64,000 nt of DNA from Sialis fuliginosa (GCA_961205875.1 OY540820.1:1922001-1986000), one strand, 5' to 3'; shown: positions 13,109-27,812, numbered from the stretch's first letter. Numbers and translations: made by a program. The notes: generated by a model from the sequence alone, not told the origin.

Positions 13109-13441
13109 TTTTTGTTTATGTTTATGTTTATGTTTATGTTAATGTTAATGTTTATGTTTGTGTTTATGTTTATGTTTATGTTTATGTTTATGTTTATGTT
13201 TATGTTTATGTTTATGTTTATGTTTATGTTTATGTTTATGTTTATGTTTATGTTTATGTTTATGTTTATGTTTATGTTTATGTTTATGTTTATGTTTATG
13301 TTTATGTTTATGTTTATGTTTATGTTTATGTTTATGTTTATGTTTATGTTTATGTTTATGTTTATGTTTATGTTTATGTTTATGTTTATGTTTATGTTTA
13401 TGTTTATGTTTATGTTTATGTTTCTGTTTATGTTTATGTTT
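13109..13441 (+). repeat. (TTTATG)n hexamer array 7
   Basis: A 333 bp array with TTAATGTTAATG and one TTTGTG near the start and TTTCTG near the end. Confidence 0.95.
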
Positions 13442-14376
13442 TAATTTAAGTTCAAGTTTATGATTAAACATAAACTTAAACATAAATTTAAACATAAATT
13501 TAAACATAAATTTAAACATAAATTTAAACATAAATTAAAACATAAACTTAAACATAAATTAATACATTAATTTAAACATAAATTTAAACATAAATTTAAA
13601 CATAAATTTAAACATAAATTTAAACATAAATTTAAACATAAATTTAAACATAAATTTAAACATAAATTTAAACATAATATTAAACATAAATTTTAACATA
13701 AATTTAAACATAAATTTAAACATAAATTTAAACATAAATTATAACATAAATTTAAACATAAATTACAACTATAATTTAAACATAAGTTTAAACATAAATT
13801 TAAACATAAATTTAAACATAAATTTAAACATAAATTTAAACATAAATTTAAACATAAATTTAAACATAAATTTAAACATAAATTTAAACATAAATTTAAA
13901 CATAAATTTAAACATAAATTTAAACATAAATTTAAACATAAAATTTAACATAAATTTAAACATAAAATTTAAACATAAATTTAAACATAAATTTGAACAT
14001 AAATTTAAACATAAATTTAAACATAAATTTAAACATAAATTTAAACATATATTTAAACATAAATTTAAACATAAATTTAAACATAAATTTAAACATAAAT
14101 TTAAACATAAATTTAAACATAAATTTAAACATAAATTTAAACATAAATTTAAACATAAATTTAAACATAAATTTAAACATAAATTTAAACATAAATTTAA
14201 ACATAAATTTAAACATAAATTTAAACATAAATTTAAACATAAAATTTAACATAAATTTAAACATAAAATTTAAACATTAATTTAAACATAAATTTGAACA
14301 TAAATTTAAACATAAATTTAAACATAAATTAGCACATAAATTTAAACTTAAATTTAAGCATAAATTTAAACATAAA
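13442..14376 (+). repeat. 12-mer satellite block 8
   Basis: Contains AAACATAATATTAAACAT near 13,672, shared with the block at 17,599. The marker ACAACTATAATTT is near 13,764. The pre-spacer context has TTTAAGCATAAA. Confidence 0.94.
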
Positions 14377-14591
14377 TGTCAAATCTAGTCGTTTAGACAC
14401 TAAATTTCCGATAAGTATCCAAAAACTGATGGAATTGATTTAATATAATTTGATCTGAATTGTTATGGTACGAATCGAGACGTTTATTGTCAAAATACAC
14501 CGATTTAATACAAATCGAGTCGATTTGCAGATGTTATATTGTTTATTTACGTGTATGATTTAGTTTATGTTTAATCTATTGCTTATGCATG
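14377..14591 (+). repeat. Spacer copy 8 (215 bp class)
   Basis: First of the copies with an extra A (GATCTGAATTG), which defines the 215 bp class (8, 10, 13-17). Confidence 0.93.
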
Positions 14592-14816
14592 TTTTTGTTT
14601 ATGTTTACGTTTATGTTTATGTTAATGTTTATGTTTATGTTTGTGTTTATGTTTATGTTTATGTTTATGTTTATGTTTATGTTTATGTTTATGTTTATGT
14701 TTATGTTTATGTTTATGTTTATGTTTATGTTTATGTTTATGTTTATGTTTATGTTTATGTTTATGTTTATGTTTATGTTTATGTTTATGTTTATGTTTCT
14801 GTTTATGTTTATGTTT
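14592..14816 (+). repeat. (TTTATG)n hexamer array 8 (shortest complete)
   Basis: Only 225 bp. It begins with TTTACG, TTAATG and TTTGTG variants in the order seen in arrays 10 and 13-17. It is 216 bp (36 hexamers) shorter than its homologue, array 10. Confidence 0.95.
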
Positions 14817-17063
14817 TAATTTAAGTTCAAGTTTATGATTAAACATAAACTTAAACATAAATTTAAACATAAATTTAAACATAAATTTAAACATAAATTT
14901 AAACATAAATTAAAACATAAACTTAAACATAAATTAAAACATTAATTTAAACATAAATTTAAACATAAATTTAAACATAAATTTAAACATAAATTAAAAC
15001 ATAAATTAAAACATAAATTTAAACTTGAATTTAAACATAAATTTAAACATAAATTTAAACATAAATTTAAACATAAAATTAAACATAAGTTTAAACATAA
15101 ATTTAAACATAAATTTAAACATAAAATTTAAACATAAATTTAAACATAAATTTGAACATAAATTTAAACATAAAATTTAACATAAATTTAAACATAAAAT
15201 TTAAACATAAATTTAAACATAAATTTGAACATAAATTTAAACATAAATTTAAACATAAATTTAAACATAAATTAAAACATAAACTTAAACATAAATTAAA
15301 ACATAAATTTAAACATAAATTTAAACATAAATTTAAACATAAATTTAAACATAAATTTAAACATAAATTTAAACATAAATTTAAACATAAATTTAAACAT
15401 AAATTTAAACATAAATTTAAACATAAATTTAAACATAAATTTAAACATAAATTTAAACATAAATTTAAACATAAAATTTAACATAAATTTAAACATAAAA
15501 TTTAAACATAAATTTAAACATAAATTTGAACATAAATTTAAACATAAATTTAAACATAAATTTAAACATAAATTTAAACATATATTTAAACATAAATTTA
15601 AACATAAATTTAAACATAAATTTAAACATAAATTTAAACATAAATTTAAACATAAATTTAAACATAAATTTAAACATAAATTTAAACATAAATTTTAACA
15701 TAAATTTAAACATAAATTTAAACATAAATTTAAACATAAATTAAAACATAAATTTAAACATAAATTTAAACTATAATTTAAACATAAGTTTAAACATAAA
15801 TTTAAACATAAATTTAAACATAAATTTAAACATAAATTTAAACATAAATTTAAACATAAATTTAAACATAAATTTAAACATAAATTTAAACATAAATTTA
15901 AACATAAATTTAAACATAAATTTAAACATAAATTTAAACATAAAATTTAACATAAATTTAAACATAAAATTTAAACATAAATTTAAACATAAATTTGAAC
16001 ATAAATTTAAACATAAATTTAAACATAAATTTAAACATAAATTTAAACATATATTTAAACATAAATTTAAACATAAATTTAAACATAAATTTAAACATAA
16101 ATTTAAACATAAATTTAAACATAAATTTAAACATAAATTTAAACATAAATTTAAACATAAATTTTAACATAAATTTAAACATAAATTTAAACATAAATTT
16201 AAACATAAATTAAAACATAAATTTAAACATAAATTTAAACTATAATTTAAACATAAGTTTAAACATAAATTTAAACATAAATTTAAACATAAATTTAAAC
16301 ATAAATTTAAACATAAATTTAAACATAAATTTAAACATAAATTTAAACATAAATTTAAACATAAATTTAAACATAAATTTAAACATAAATTTAAACATAA
16401 ATTTAAACATAAAATTTAACATAAATTTAAACATAAAATTTAAACATAAATTTAAACATAAATTTGAACATAAATTTAAACATAAATTTAAACATAAATT
16501 TAAACATAAATTTAAACATATATTTAAACATAAATTTAAACATAAATTTAAACAAAAATTTAAACATAAATTTAAACATAAATTTAAACATAAATTTTAA
16601 CATAAATTTAAACATAAATTTAAACATAAATTTAAACATAAATTATAACATAAATTTAAACATAAATTTAAACTATAATTTAAACATAAGTTTAAACATA
16701 AATTTAAACGTAAAATTAAACATAAGTTTAAACATAAATTTAAACATAAATTTAAACATAAATTTAAACATAAATTTAAACATAAATTTAAACATAAATT
16801 TAAACATAAATTTAAACATAAATTTAAACATAAATTTAAACATAAATTTAAACATAAATTTAAACATAAATTTAAACATAAATTTAAACATAAATTTAAA
16901 CATAAAATTTAACATAAATTTAAACATAAAATTTAAACATTAATTTAAACATAAATTTGAACATAAATTTAAACATAAATTTAAACATAAATTAGCACAT
17001 AAATTTAAACTTAAATTTAAACATAAATTTAAACTTAAATTTAAACATAAATTTAAACATAAA
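14817..17063 (+). repeat. 12-mer satellite block 9
   Basis: A 2.25 kb block with three marker positions 469 bp apart (15,526, 15,995, 16,464). That is one more 469 bp unit than in block 7. The rest matches block 7 at an offset of about 3,700 bp before the extra unit and 4,169 bp after it. Confidence 0.94.
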
Positions 17064-17277
17064 TGTCAAATCTAGTCGTTTAGACACTAAATTTCCGATA
17101 AGTATCCAAAAACTGATGGAATTGATTTAATATAATTTGATCTGATTGTTATGGTACGAATCGAGACGTTTATTGTCAAAATACACCGATTTAATACAAA
17201 TCGAGTCGATTTGCAGATGTTATATTGTTTATTTACGTGTATGATTTAGTTTATGTTTAATCTATTGCTTATGCATG
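17064..17277 (+). repeat. Spacer copy 9 (214 bp class)
   Basis: Matches copy 7 at an offset of 4,169 bp. Confidence 0.93.
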
Positions 17278-17598
17278 TTTTTGTTTATGTTTATGTTTAT
17301 GTTTATGTTAATGTTAATGTTTATGTTTGTGTTTATGTTTATGTTTATGTTTATGTTTATGTTTATGTTTATGTTTATGTTTATGTTTATGTTTATGTTT
17401 ATGTTTATGTTTATGTTTATGTTTATGTTTATGTTTATGTTTATGTTTATGTTTATGTTTATGTTTATGTTTATGTTTATGTTTATGTTTATGTTTATGT
17501 TTATGTTTATGTTTATGTTTATGTTTATGTTTATGTTTATGTTTATGTTTATGTTTATGTTTATGTTTATGTTTATGTTTCTGTTTATGTTTATGTTT
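17278..17598 (+). repeat. (TTTATG)n hexamer array 9
   Basis: A 321 bp array, two hexamers shorter than array 7, with the same double TTAATG. Confidence 0.95.
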
Positions 17599-18569
17599 TA
17601 ATTTAAGTTCAAGTTTATGATTAAACATAAACTTAAACATAAATTTAAACATAAATTTAAACATAAATTTAAACATAAATTTAAACATAAATTTAAACAT
17701 AAATTAAAACATAAACTTAAACATAAATTAATACATTAATTTAAACATAAATTTAAACATAAATTTAAACATAAATTTAAACATAAATTTAAACATAAAT
17801 TTAAACATAAATTTAAACATAAATTTAAACATAAATTTAAACATAAATTTAAACATAATATTAAACATAAATTTTAACATAAATTTAAACATAAATTTAA
17901 ACATAAATTTAAACATAAATTATAACATAAATTTAAACATAAATTACAACTATAATTTAAACATAAGTTTAAACATAAATTTAAACATAAATTTAAACAT
18001 AAATTTAAACATAAATTTAAACATAAATTTAAACATAAATTTAAACATAAATTTAAACATAAATTTAAACATAAATTTAAACATAAATTTAAACATAAAT
18101 TTAAACATAAATTTAAACATAAAATTTAACATAAATTTAAACATAAAATTTAAACATAAATTTAAACATAAATTTGAACATAAATTTAAACATAAATTTA
18201 AACATAAATTTAAACATAAATTTAAACATATATTTAAACATAAATTTAAACATAAATTTAAACATAAATTTAAACATAAATTTAAACATAAATTTAAACA
18301 TAAATTTAAACATAAATTTAAACATAAATTTAAACATAAATTTAAACATAAATTTAAACATAAATTTAAACATAAATTTAAACATAAATTTAAACATAAA
18401 TTTAAACATAAATTTAAACATAAATTTAAACATAAAATTTAACATAAATTTAAACATAAAATTTAAACATTAATTTAAACATAAATTTGAACATAAATTT
18501 AAACATAAATTTAAACATAAATTAGCACATAAATTTAAACTTAAATTTAAGCATAAATTTAAACATAAA
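17599..18569 (+). repeat. 12-mer satellite block 10
   Basis: Homologue of block 8 (same CATAATATTAAAC and TTTAAGCATAAA marks), longer by a few 12-mers. Confidence 0.94.
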
Positions 18570-18784
18570 TGTCAAATCTAGTCGTTTAGACACTAAATTT
18601 CCGATAAGTATCCAAAAACTGATGGAATTGATTTAATATAATTTGATCTGAATTGTTATGGTACGAATCGAGACGTTTATTGTCAAAATACACCGATTTA
18701 ATACAAATCGAGTCGATTTGCAGATGTTATATTGTTTATTTACGTGTATGATTTAGTTTATGTTTAATCTATTGCTTATGCATG
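18570..18784 (+). repeat. Spacer copy 10 (215 bp class)
   Basis: Matches copy 8 at an offset of 4,193 bp. Confidence 0.93.
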
Positions 18785-19225
18785 TTTTTGTTTATGTTTA
18801 CGTTTATGTTTATGTTAATGTTTATGTTTATGTTTGTGTTTATGTTTATGTTTATGTTTATGTTTATGTTTATGTTTATGTTTATGTTTATGTTTATGTT
18901 TATGTTTATGTTTATGTTTATGTTTATGTTTATGTTTATGTTTATGTTTATGTTTATGTTTATGTTTATGTTTATGTTTATGTTTATGTTTATGTTTATG
19001 TTTATGTTTATGTTTATGTTTATGTTTATGTTTATGTTTATGTTTATGTTTATGTTTATGTTTATGTTTATGTTTATGTTTATGTTTATGTTTATGTTTA
19101 TGTTTATGTTTATGTTTATGTTTATGTTTATGTTTATGTTTATGTTTATGTTTATGTTTATGTTTATGTTTATGTTTATGTTTATGTTTATGTTTATGTT
19201 TATGTTTCTGTTTATGTTTATGTTT
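18785..19225 (+). repeat. (TTTATG)n hexamer array 10
   Basis: A 441 bp array with the TTTACG, TTAATG, TTTGTG start and a terminal TTTCTG. Confidence 0.95.
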
Positions 19226-20979
19226 TAATTTAAGTTCAAGTTTATGATTAAACATAAACTTAAACATAAATTTAAACATAAATTTAAACATAAATTTAAA
19301 CATAAATTTAAACATAAATTAAAACATAAACTTAAACATAAATTAAAGCATTAATTTAAACATAAATTTAAACATAAATTTAAACATAAATTTAAACATA
19401 AATTAAAACATAAATTAAAACATAAATTTAAACTTAAATTTAAACATAAATTTAAACATAAATTTAAACATAAATTTAAACATAAAATTAAACATAAGTT
19501 TAAACATAAATTTAAACATAAATTTAAACATAAAATTTAAACATAAATTTAAACATAAATTTGAACATAAATTTAAACATAAAATTTAACATAAATTTAA
19601 ACATAAAATTTAAACATAAATTTAAACATAAATTTGAACATAAATTTAAACATAAATTTAAACATAAATTTAAACATAAATTAAAACATAAACTTAAACA
19701 TAAATTAAAACATAAATTTAAACATAAATTTAAACATAAATTTAAACATAAATTTAAACATAAATTTAAACATAAATTTAAACATAAATTTAAACATAAA
19801 TTTAAACATAAATTTAAACATAAATTTAAACATAAATTTAAACATAAATTTAAACATAAATTTAAACATAAATTTAAACATAAATTTAAACATAAAATTT
19901 AACATAAATTTAAACATAAAATTTAAACATAAATTTAAACATAAATTTGAACATAAATTTAAACATAAATTTAAACATAAATTTAAACATAAATTTAAAC
20001 ATATATTTAAACATAAATTTAAACATAAATTTAAACATAAATTTAAACATAAATTTAAACATAAATTTAAACATAAATTTAAACATAAATTTAAACATAA
20101 ATTTAAACATAAATTTTAACATAAATTTAAACATAAATTTAAACATAAATTTAAACATAAATTAAAACATAAATTTAAACATAAATTTAAACTATAATTT
20201 AAACATAAGTTTAAACATAAATTTAAACATAAATTTAAACATAAATTTAAACATAAATTTAAACATAAATTTAAACATAAATTTAAACATAAATTTAAAC
20301 ATAAATTTAAACATAAATTTAAACATAAATTTAAACATAAATTTAAACATAAAATTTAACATAAATTTAAACATAAAATTTAAACATAAATTTAAACATA
20401 AATTTGAACATAAATTTAAACATAAATTTAAACATAAATTTAAACATAAATTTAAACATATATTTAAACATAAATTTAAACATAAATTTAAACAAAAATT
20501 TAAACATAAATTTAAACATAAATTTAAACATAAATTTTAACATAAATTTAAACATAAATTTAAACATAAATTTAAACATAAATTATAACATAAATTTAAA
20601 CATAAATTTAAACTATAATTTAAACATAAGTTTAAACATAAATTTAAACGTAAAATTAAACATAAGTTTAAACATAAATTTAAACATAAATTTAAACATA
20701 AATTTAAACATAAATTTAAACATAAATTTAAACATAAATTTAAACATAAATTTAAACATAAATTTAAACATAAATTTAAACATAAATTTAAACATAAATT
20801 TAAACATAAATTTAAACATAAATTTAAACATAAATTTAAACATAAAATTTAACATAAATTTAAACATAAAATTTAAACATTAATTTAAACATAAATTTGA
20901 ACATAAATTTAAACATAAATTTAAACATAAATTAGCACATAAATTTAAACTTAAATTTAAACATAAATTTAAACATAAA
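19226..20979 (+). repeat. 12-mer satellite block 11
   Basis: Markers at 19,947 and 20,404 are 457 bp apart, one 12-mer less than the usual 469 bp. AATTAAAGCATTAATT near 19,342 is private to this block. Confidence 0.94.
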
Positions 20980-21193
20980 TGTCAAATCTAGTCGTTTAGA
21001 CACTAAATTTCCGATAAGTATCCAAAAACTGATGGAATTGATTTAATATAATTTGATCTGATTGTTATGGTACGAATCGAGACGTTTATTGTCAAAATAC
21101 ACCGATTTAATACAAATCGAGTCGATTTGCAGATGTTATATTGTTTATTTACGTGTATGATTTAGTTTATGTTTAATCTATTGCTTATGCATG
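20980..21193 (+). repeat. Spacer copy 11 (214 bp class)
   Basis: Returns to the class of copy 6, so the unit order along the DNA is not a simple periodic one. Confidence 0.93.
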
Positions 21194-21460
21194 TTTTTGT
21201 TTATGTTTATGTTTATGTTTATGTTTATGTTTATGTTTATGTTTATGTTTATGTTTATGTTTATGTTTATGTTTATGTTTATGTTTATGTTTATGTTTAT
21301 GTTTATGTTTATGTTTATGTTTATGTTTATGTTTATGTTTATGTTTATGTTTATGTTTATGTTTATGTTTATGTTTATGTTTATGTTTATGTTTATGTTT
21401 ATGTTTATGTTTATGTTTATGTTTATGTTTATGTTTATGTTTATGTTTATGTTTATGTTT
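21194..21460 (+). repeat. (TTTATG)n hexamer array 11
   Basis: A 267 bp uniform array, one hexamer longer than array 6, with the same TTTTAATTAAAG junction. Confidence 0.95.
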
Positions 21461-22468
21461 TAATTAAAGTTCAAGTTTATGATTAAACATAAACTTAAAC
21501 ATAAATTTAAACATAAATTTAAACATAAATTTAAACATAAATTTAAACATAAATTAAATCATAAACTTAAACATAAATTAAAACATAAATTTAAACATAA
21601 ATTTAAACATAAATTAAAACATAAACTTAAACATAAATTAAAACATTAATTTAAACATAAATTTAAACATAAATTTAAACATAAATTTAAACATAAATTA
21701 AAACATAAATTAAAACATAAATTTAAACTTAAATTTAAACATAAATTTAAACATAAATTTAAACATAAATTTAAACATAAAATTAAACATAAGTTTAAAC
21801 ATAAATTTAAACATAAATTTAAACATAAAATTTAAACATAAATTTAAACATAAATTTGAACATAAATTTAAACATAAAATTTAACATAAATTTAAACATA
21901 AAATTTAAACATAAATTTAAACATAAATTTGAACATAAATTTAAACATAAATTTAAACATAAATTTAAACATAAATTAAAACATAAACTTAAACATAAAT
22001 TAAAACATAAATTTAAACATAAATTTAAACATAAATTTAAACATAAATTTAAACATAAATTTAAACATAAATTTAAACATAAATTTAAACATAAATTTAA
22101 ACATAAATTTAAACATAAATTTAAACATAAAATTTAACATAAATTTAAACATAAAATTTAAACATAAATTTAAACATAAATTTGAACATAAATTTAAACA
22201 TAAATTTAAACATAAATTTAAACATAAATTTAAACATATATTTAAACATAAATTTAAACATAAATTTAAACAAAAATTTAAACATAAATTTAAACATAAA
22301 TTTAAACATAAATTTTAACATAAATTTAAACATAAATTTAAACATAAATTTAAACATAAATTATAACATAAATTTAAACATAAATTTAAACATAAATTAG
22401 CACATAAATTTAAACTTAAATTTAAACATAAATTTAAACTTAAATTTAAACATAAATTTAAACATAAA
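21461..22468 (+). repeat. 12-mer satellite block 12
   Basis: Homologue of block 7 with a large internal loss. The 22,182 marker leads directly to the pre-spacer context, so the expected second half of the block is missing. Confidence 0.93.
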
Positions 22469-22682
22469 TGTCAAATCTAGTCGTTTAGACACTAAATTTC
22501 CGATAAGTATCCAAAAACTGATGGAATTGATTTAATATAATTTGATCTGATTGTTATGGTACGAATCGAGACGTTTATTGTCAAAATACACCGATTTAAT
22601 ACAAATCGAGTCGATTTGCAGATGTTATATTGTTTATTTACGTGTATGATTTAGTTTATGTTTAATCTATTGCTTATGCATG
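22469..22682 (+). repeat. Spacer copy 12 (214 bp class)
   Basis: Same class as copies 7 and 9. Confidence 0.93.
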
Positions 22683-23021
22683 TTTTTGTTTATGTTTATG
22701 TTTATGTTTATGTTAATGTTAATGTTTATGTTTGTGTTTATGTTTATGTTTATGTTTATGTTTATGTTTATGTTTATGTTTATGTTTATGTTTATGTTTA
22801 TGTTTATGTTTATGTTTATGTTTATGTTTATGTTTATGTTTATGTTTATGTTTATGTTTATGTTTATGTTTATGTTTATGTTTATGTTTATGTTTATGTT
22901 TATGTTTATGTTTATGTTTATGTTTATGTTTTTGTTTATGTTTATGTTTATGTTTATGTTTATGTTTATGTTTATGTTTATGTTTATGTTTATGTTTATG
23001 TTTCTGTTTATGTTTATGTTT
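22683..23021 (+). repeat. (TTTATG)n hexamer array 12
   Basis: A 339 bp array with the double TTAATG start and a private TTTTTG hexamer near 22,930. Confidence 0.95.
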
Positions 23022-23956
23022 TAATTTAAGTTCAAGTTTATGATTAAACATAAACTTAAACATAAATTTAAACATAAATTAAAACATAAACTTAAACATA
23101 AATTAATACATTAATTTAAACATAAATTTAAACATAAATTTAAACATAAATTTAAACATAAATTTAAACATAAATTTAAACATAAATTTAAACATAAATT
23201 TAAACATAAATTTAAACATAAATTTAAACATAAATTTAAACATAAATTTTAACATAAATTTAAACATAAATTTAAACATAAATTTAAACATAAATTATAA
23301 CATAAATTTAAACATAAATTACAACTATAATTTAAACATAAGTTTAAACATAAATTTAAACATAAATTTAAACATAAATTTAAACATAAATTTAAACATA
23401 AATTTAAACATAAATTTAAACATAAATTTAAACATAAATTTAAACATAAATTTAAACATAAATTTAAACATAAATTTAAACATAAATTTAAACATAAAAT
23501 TTAACATAAATTTAAACATAAAATTTAAACATAAATTTAAACATAAATTTGAACATAAATTTAAACATAAATTTAAACATAAATTTAAACATAAATTTAA
23601 ACATATATTTAAACATAAATTTAAACATAAATTTAAACATAAATTTAAACATAAATTTAAACATAAATTTAAACATAAATTTAAACATAAATTTAAACAT
23701 AAATTTAAACATAAATTTAAACATAAATTTAAACATAAATTTAAACATAAATTTAAACATAAATTTAAACATAAATTTAAACATAAATTTAAACATAAAT
23801 TTAAACATAAATTTAAACATAAAATTTAACATAAATTTAAACATAAAATTTAAACATTAATTTAAACATAAATTTGAACATAAATTTAAACATAAATTTA
23901 AACATAAATTAGCACATAAATTTAAACTTAAATTTAAGCATAAATTTAAACATAAA
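23022..23956 (+). repeat. 12-mer satellite block 13
   Basis: Homologue of blocks 8 and 10 that lacks their CATAATATTAAAC variant. It keeps the TTTAAGCATAAA pre-spacer mark. Confidence 0.94.
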
Positions 23957-24171
23957 TGTCAAATCTAGTCGTTTAGACACTAAATTTCCGATAAGTATCC
24001 AAAAACTGATGGAATTGATTTAATATAATTTGATCTGAATTGTTATGGTACGAATCGAGACGTTTATTGTCAAAATACACCGATTTAATACAAATCGAGT
24101 CGATTTGCAGATGTTATATTGTTTATTTACGTGTATGATTTAGTTTATGTTTAATCTATTGCTTATGCATG
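23957..24171 (+). repeat. Spacer copy 13 (215 bp class)
   Basis: GATCTGAATTG class. Its unit recurs at 25,590, 1,633 bp on. Confidence 0.93.
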
Positions 24172-24558
24172 TTTTTGTTTATGTTTACGTTTATGTTTAT
24201 GTTAATGTTTATGTTTATGTTTGTGTTTATGTTTATGTTTATGTTTATGTTTATGTTTATGTTTATGTTTATGTTTATGTTTATGTTTATGTTTATGTTT
24301 ATGTTTATGTTTATGTTTATGTTTATGTTTATGTTTATGTTTATGTTTATGTTTATGTTTATGTTTATGTTTATGTTTATGTTTATGTTTATGTTTATGT
24401 TTATGTTTATGTTTATGTTTATGTTTATGTTTATGTTTATGTTTATGTTTATGTTTATGTTTATGTTTATGTTTATGTTTATGTTTATGTTTATGTTTAT
24501 GTTTATGTTTATGTTTATGTTTATGTTTATGTTTATGTTTATGTTTATGTTTATGTTT
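24172..24558 (+). repeat. (TTTATG)n hexamer array 13
   Basis: A 387 bp array with a TTTACG start. It has neither the terminal TTTCTG nor GTGTTT units, a loss shared with array 14. Confidence 0.95.
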
Positions 24559-25589
24559 TAATTTAAGTTCAAGTTTATGATTAAACATAAACTTAAACAT
24601 AAATTTAAACATAAATTTAAACATAAATTTAAACATAAATTTAAACATAAATTAAAACATAAACTTAAACATAAATTAATACATTAATTTAAACATAAAT
24701 TTACACATAAATTTAAACATAAATTTAAACATAAATTTAAACATAAATTTAAACATAAATTTAAACATAAATTTAAACATAAATTTAAACATAAATTTAA
24801 ACATAAATTTAAACATAAATTTTAACATAAATTTAAACATAAATTTAAACATAAATTTAAACATAAATTATAACATAAATTTAAACATAAATTACAACTA
24901 TAATTTAAACATAAGTTTAAACATAAATTTAAACATAAATTTAAACATAAATTTAAACATAAATTTAAACATAAATTTAAACATAAATTTAAACATAAAT
25001 TTAAACATAAATTTAAACATAAATTTAAACATAAATTTAAACATAAATTTAAACATAAATTTAAACATAAATTTAAACATAAATTTAAACATAAATTTAA
25101 ACATAAATTTAAACATAAATTTAAACATAAATTTAAACATAAATTTAAACATAAATTTAAACATAAAATTTAACATAAATTTAAACATAAAATTTAAACA
25201 TAAATTTAAACATAAATTTAAACATAAATTTAAACATAAATTTAAACATAAATTTAAACATATATTTAAACATAAATTTAAACATAAATTTAAACATAAA
25301 TTTAAACATAAATTTAAACATAAATTTAAACATAAATTTAAACATAAATTTAAACATAAATTTAAACATAAATTTAAACATAAATTTAAACATAAATTTA
25401 AACATAAATTTAAACATAAATTTAAACATAAATTTAAACATAAATTTAAACATAAAATTTAACATAAATTTAAACATAAAATTTAAACATTAATTTAAAC
25501 ATAAATTTGAACATAAATTTAAACATAAATTTAAACATAAATTAGCACATAAATTTAAACTTAAATTTAAACATAAATTTAAACATAAA
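24559..25589 (+). repeat. 12-mer satellite block 14
   Basis: Has AAATTTACACATAAATTT near 24,700, shared with the next block. A long uniform run of 12-mers lies at about 24,905-25,165. Confidence 0.94.
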
Positions 25590-25804
25590 TGTCAAATCTA
25601 GTCGTTTAGACACTAAATTTCCGATAAGTATCCAAAAACTGATGGAATTGATTTAATATAATTTGATCTGAATTGTTATGGTACGAATCGAGACGTTTAT
25701 TGTCAAAATACACCGATTTAATACAAATCGAGTCGATTTGCAGATGTTATATTGTTTATTTACGTGTATGATTTAGTTTATGTTTAATCTATTGCTTATG
25801 CATG
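25590..25804 (+). repeat. Spacer copy 14 (215 bp class)
   Basis: Tandem duplicate of the copy 13 unit. Confidence 0.93.
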
Positions 25805-26179
25805 TTTTTGTTTATGTTTACGTTTATGTTTATGTTAATGTTTATGTTTATGTTTGTGTTTATGTTTATGTTTATGTTTATGTTTATGTTTATGTTTATG
25901 TTTATGTTTATGTTTATGTTTATGTTTATGTTTATGTTTATGTTTATGTTTATGTTTATGTTTATGTTTATGTTTATGTTTATGTTTATGTTTATGTTTA
26001 TGTTTATGTTTATGTTTATGTTTATGTTTATGTTTATGTTTATGTTTATGTTTATGTTTATGTTTATGTTTATGTTTATGTTTATGTTTATGTTTATGTT
26101 TATGTTTATGTTTATGTTTATGTTTATGTTTATGTTTATGTTTATGTTTATGTTTATGTTTATGTTTATGTTTATGTTT
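25805..26179 (+). repeat. (TTTATG)n hexamer array 14
   Basis: A 375 bp array, two hexamers shorter than array 13, with the same lack of TTTCTG. Confidence 0.95.
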
Positions 26180-27812
26180 TAATTTAAGTTCAAGTTTATG
26201 ATTAAACATAAACTTAAACATAAATTTAAACATAAATTTAAACATAAATTTAAACATAAATTTAAACATAAATTAAAACATAAACTTAAACATAAATTAA
26301 TACATTAATTTAAACATAAATTTACACATAAATTTAAACATAAATTTAAACATAAATTTAAACATAAATTTAAACATAAATTTAAACATAAATTTAAACA
26401 TAAATTTAAACATAAATTTAAACATAAATTTAAACATAAATTTTAACATAAATTTAAACATAAATTTAAACATAAATTTAAACATAAATTATAACATAAA
26501 TTTAAACATAAATTACAACTATAATTTAAACATAAGTTTAAACATAAATTTAAACATAAATTTAAACATAAATTTAAACATAAATTTAAACATAAATTTA
26601 AACATAAATTTAAACATAAATTTAAACATAAATTTAAACATAAATTTAAACATAAATTTAAACATAAATTTAAACATAAATTTAAACATAAATTTAAGCA
26701 TAAATTAAAACATAAATTTAAACATAAATTTAAACATAAAATTTAAACATAAATTTAAACATAAATTTGAACTTAAATTTAAACATAAATTTAAACATAA
26801 ATTTAAACATAAATTTAAACATAATTTTAAACATAAAATTTAACATAAATTTAAACATAAAATTTAAACATAAATTTAAACATAAATTTGAACATAAATT
26901 TCAACATAAATTTAAACATAAATTTAAACATAAATTTAAACATATATTTAAACATAAATTTAAACATAAATTTAAACATAAATTTAAACATAAATTTAAA
27001 CATAAATTTAAACATAAATTTGAACATAAATTTCAACATAAATTTAAACATAAATTTAAACATAAATTTAAACATAAATTTAAACATATATTTAAACATA
27101 AATTTAAACATAAATTTAAACATAAATTTAAACATAAATTTAAACATAAATTTAAACATAAATTTAAACATAAATTATAACATAAATTTAAACATAAATT
27201 ACAACTATAATTTAAACATAAGTTTAAACATAAATTTAAACATAAATTTAAACATAAATTTAAACATAAATTTAAACATAAATTTAAACATAAATTTAAA
27301 CATAAATTTAAACATAAATTTAAACATAAATTTAAACATAAATTTAAACATAAATTTAAACATAAATTTAAACATAAATTTAAACATAAATTTAAACATA
27401 AAATTTAACATAAATTTAAACATAAAATTTAAACATAAATTTAAACATAAATTTGAACATAAATTTAAACATAAATTTAAACATAAATTTAAACATAAAT
27501 TTAAACATATATTTAAACATAAATTTAAACATAAATTTAAACATAAATTTAAACATAAATTTAAACATAAATTTAAACATAAATTTAAACATAAATTTAA
27601 ACATAAATTTAAACATAAATTTAAACATAAATTTAAACATAAATTTAAACATAAATTTAAACATAAATTTAAACATAAAATTTAACATAAATTTAAACAT
27701 AAAATTTAAACATTAATTTAAACATAAATTTGAACATAAATTTAAACATAAATTTAAACATAAATTAGCACATAAATTTAAACTTAAATTTAAACATAAA
27801 TTTAAACATAAA
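26180..27812 (+). repeat. 12-mer satellite block 15
   Basis: Contains a sub-block marked by TTTGAACATAAATTTCAACA (26,888 and 27,018). The stretch 26,767-27,685 recurs at 29,230-30,148, an offset of 2,463 bp. Confidence 0.94.
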
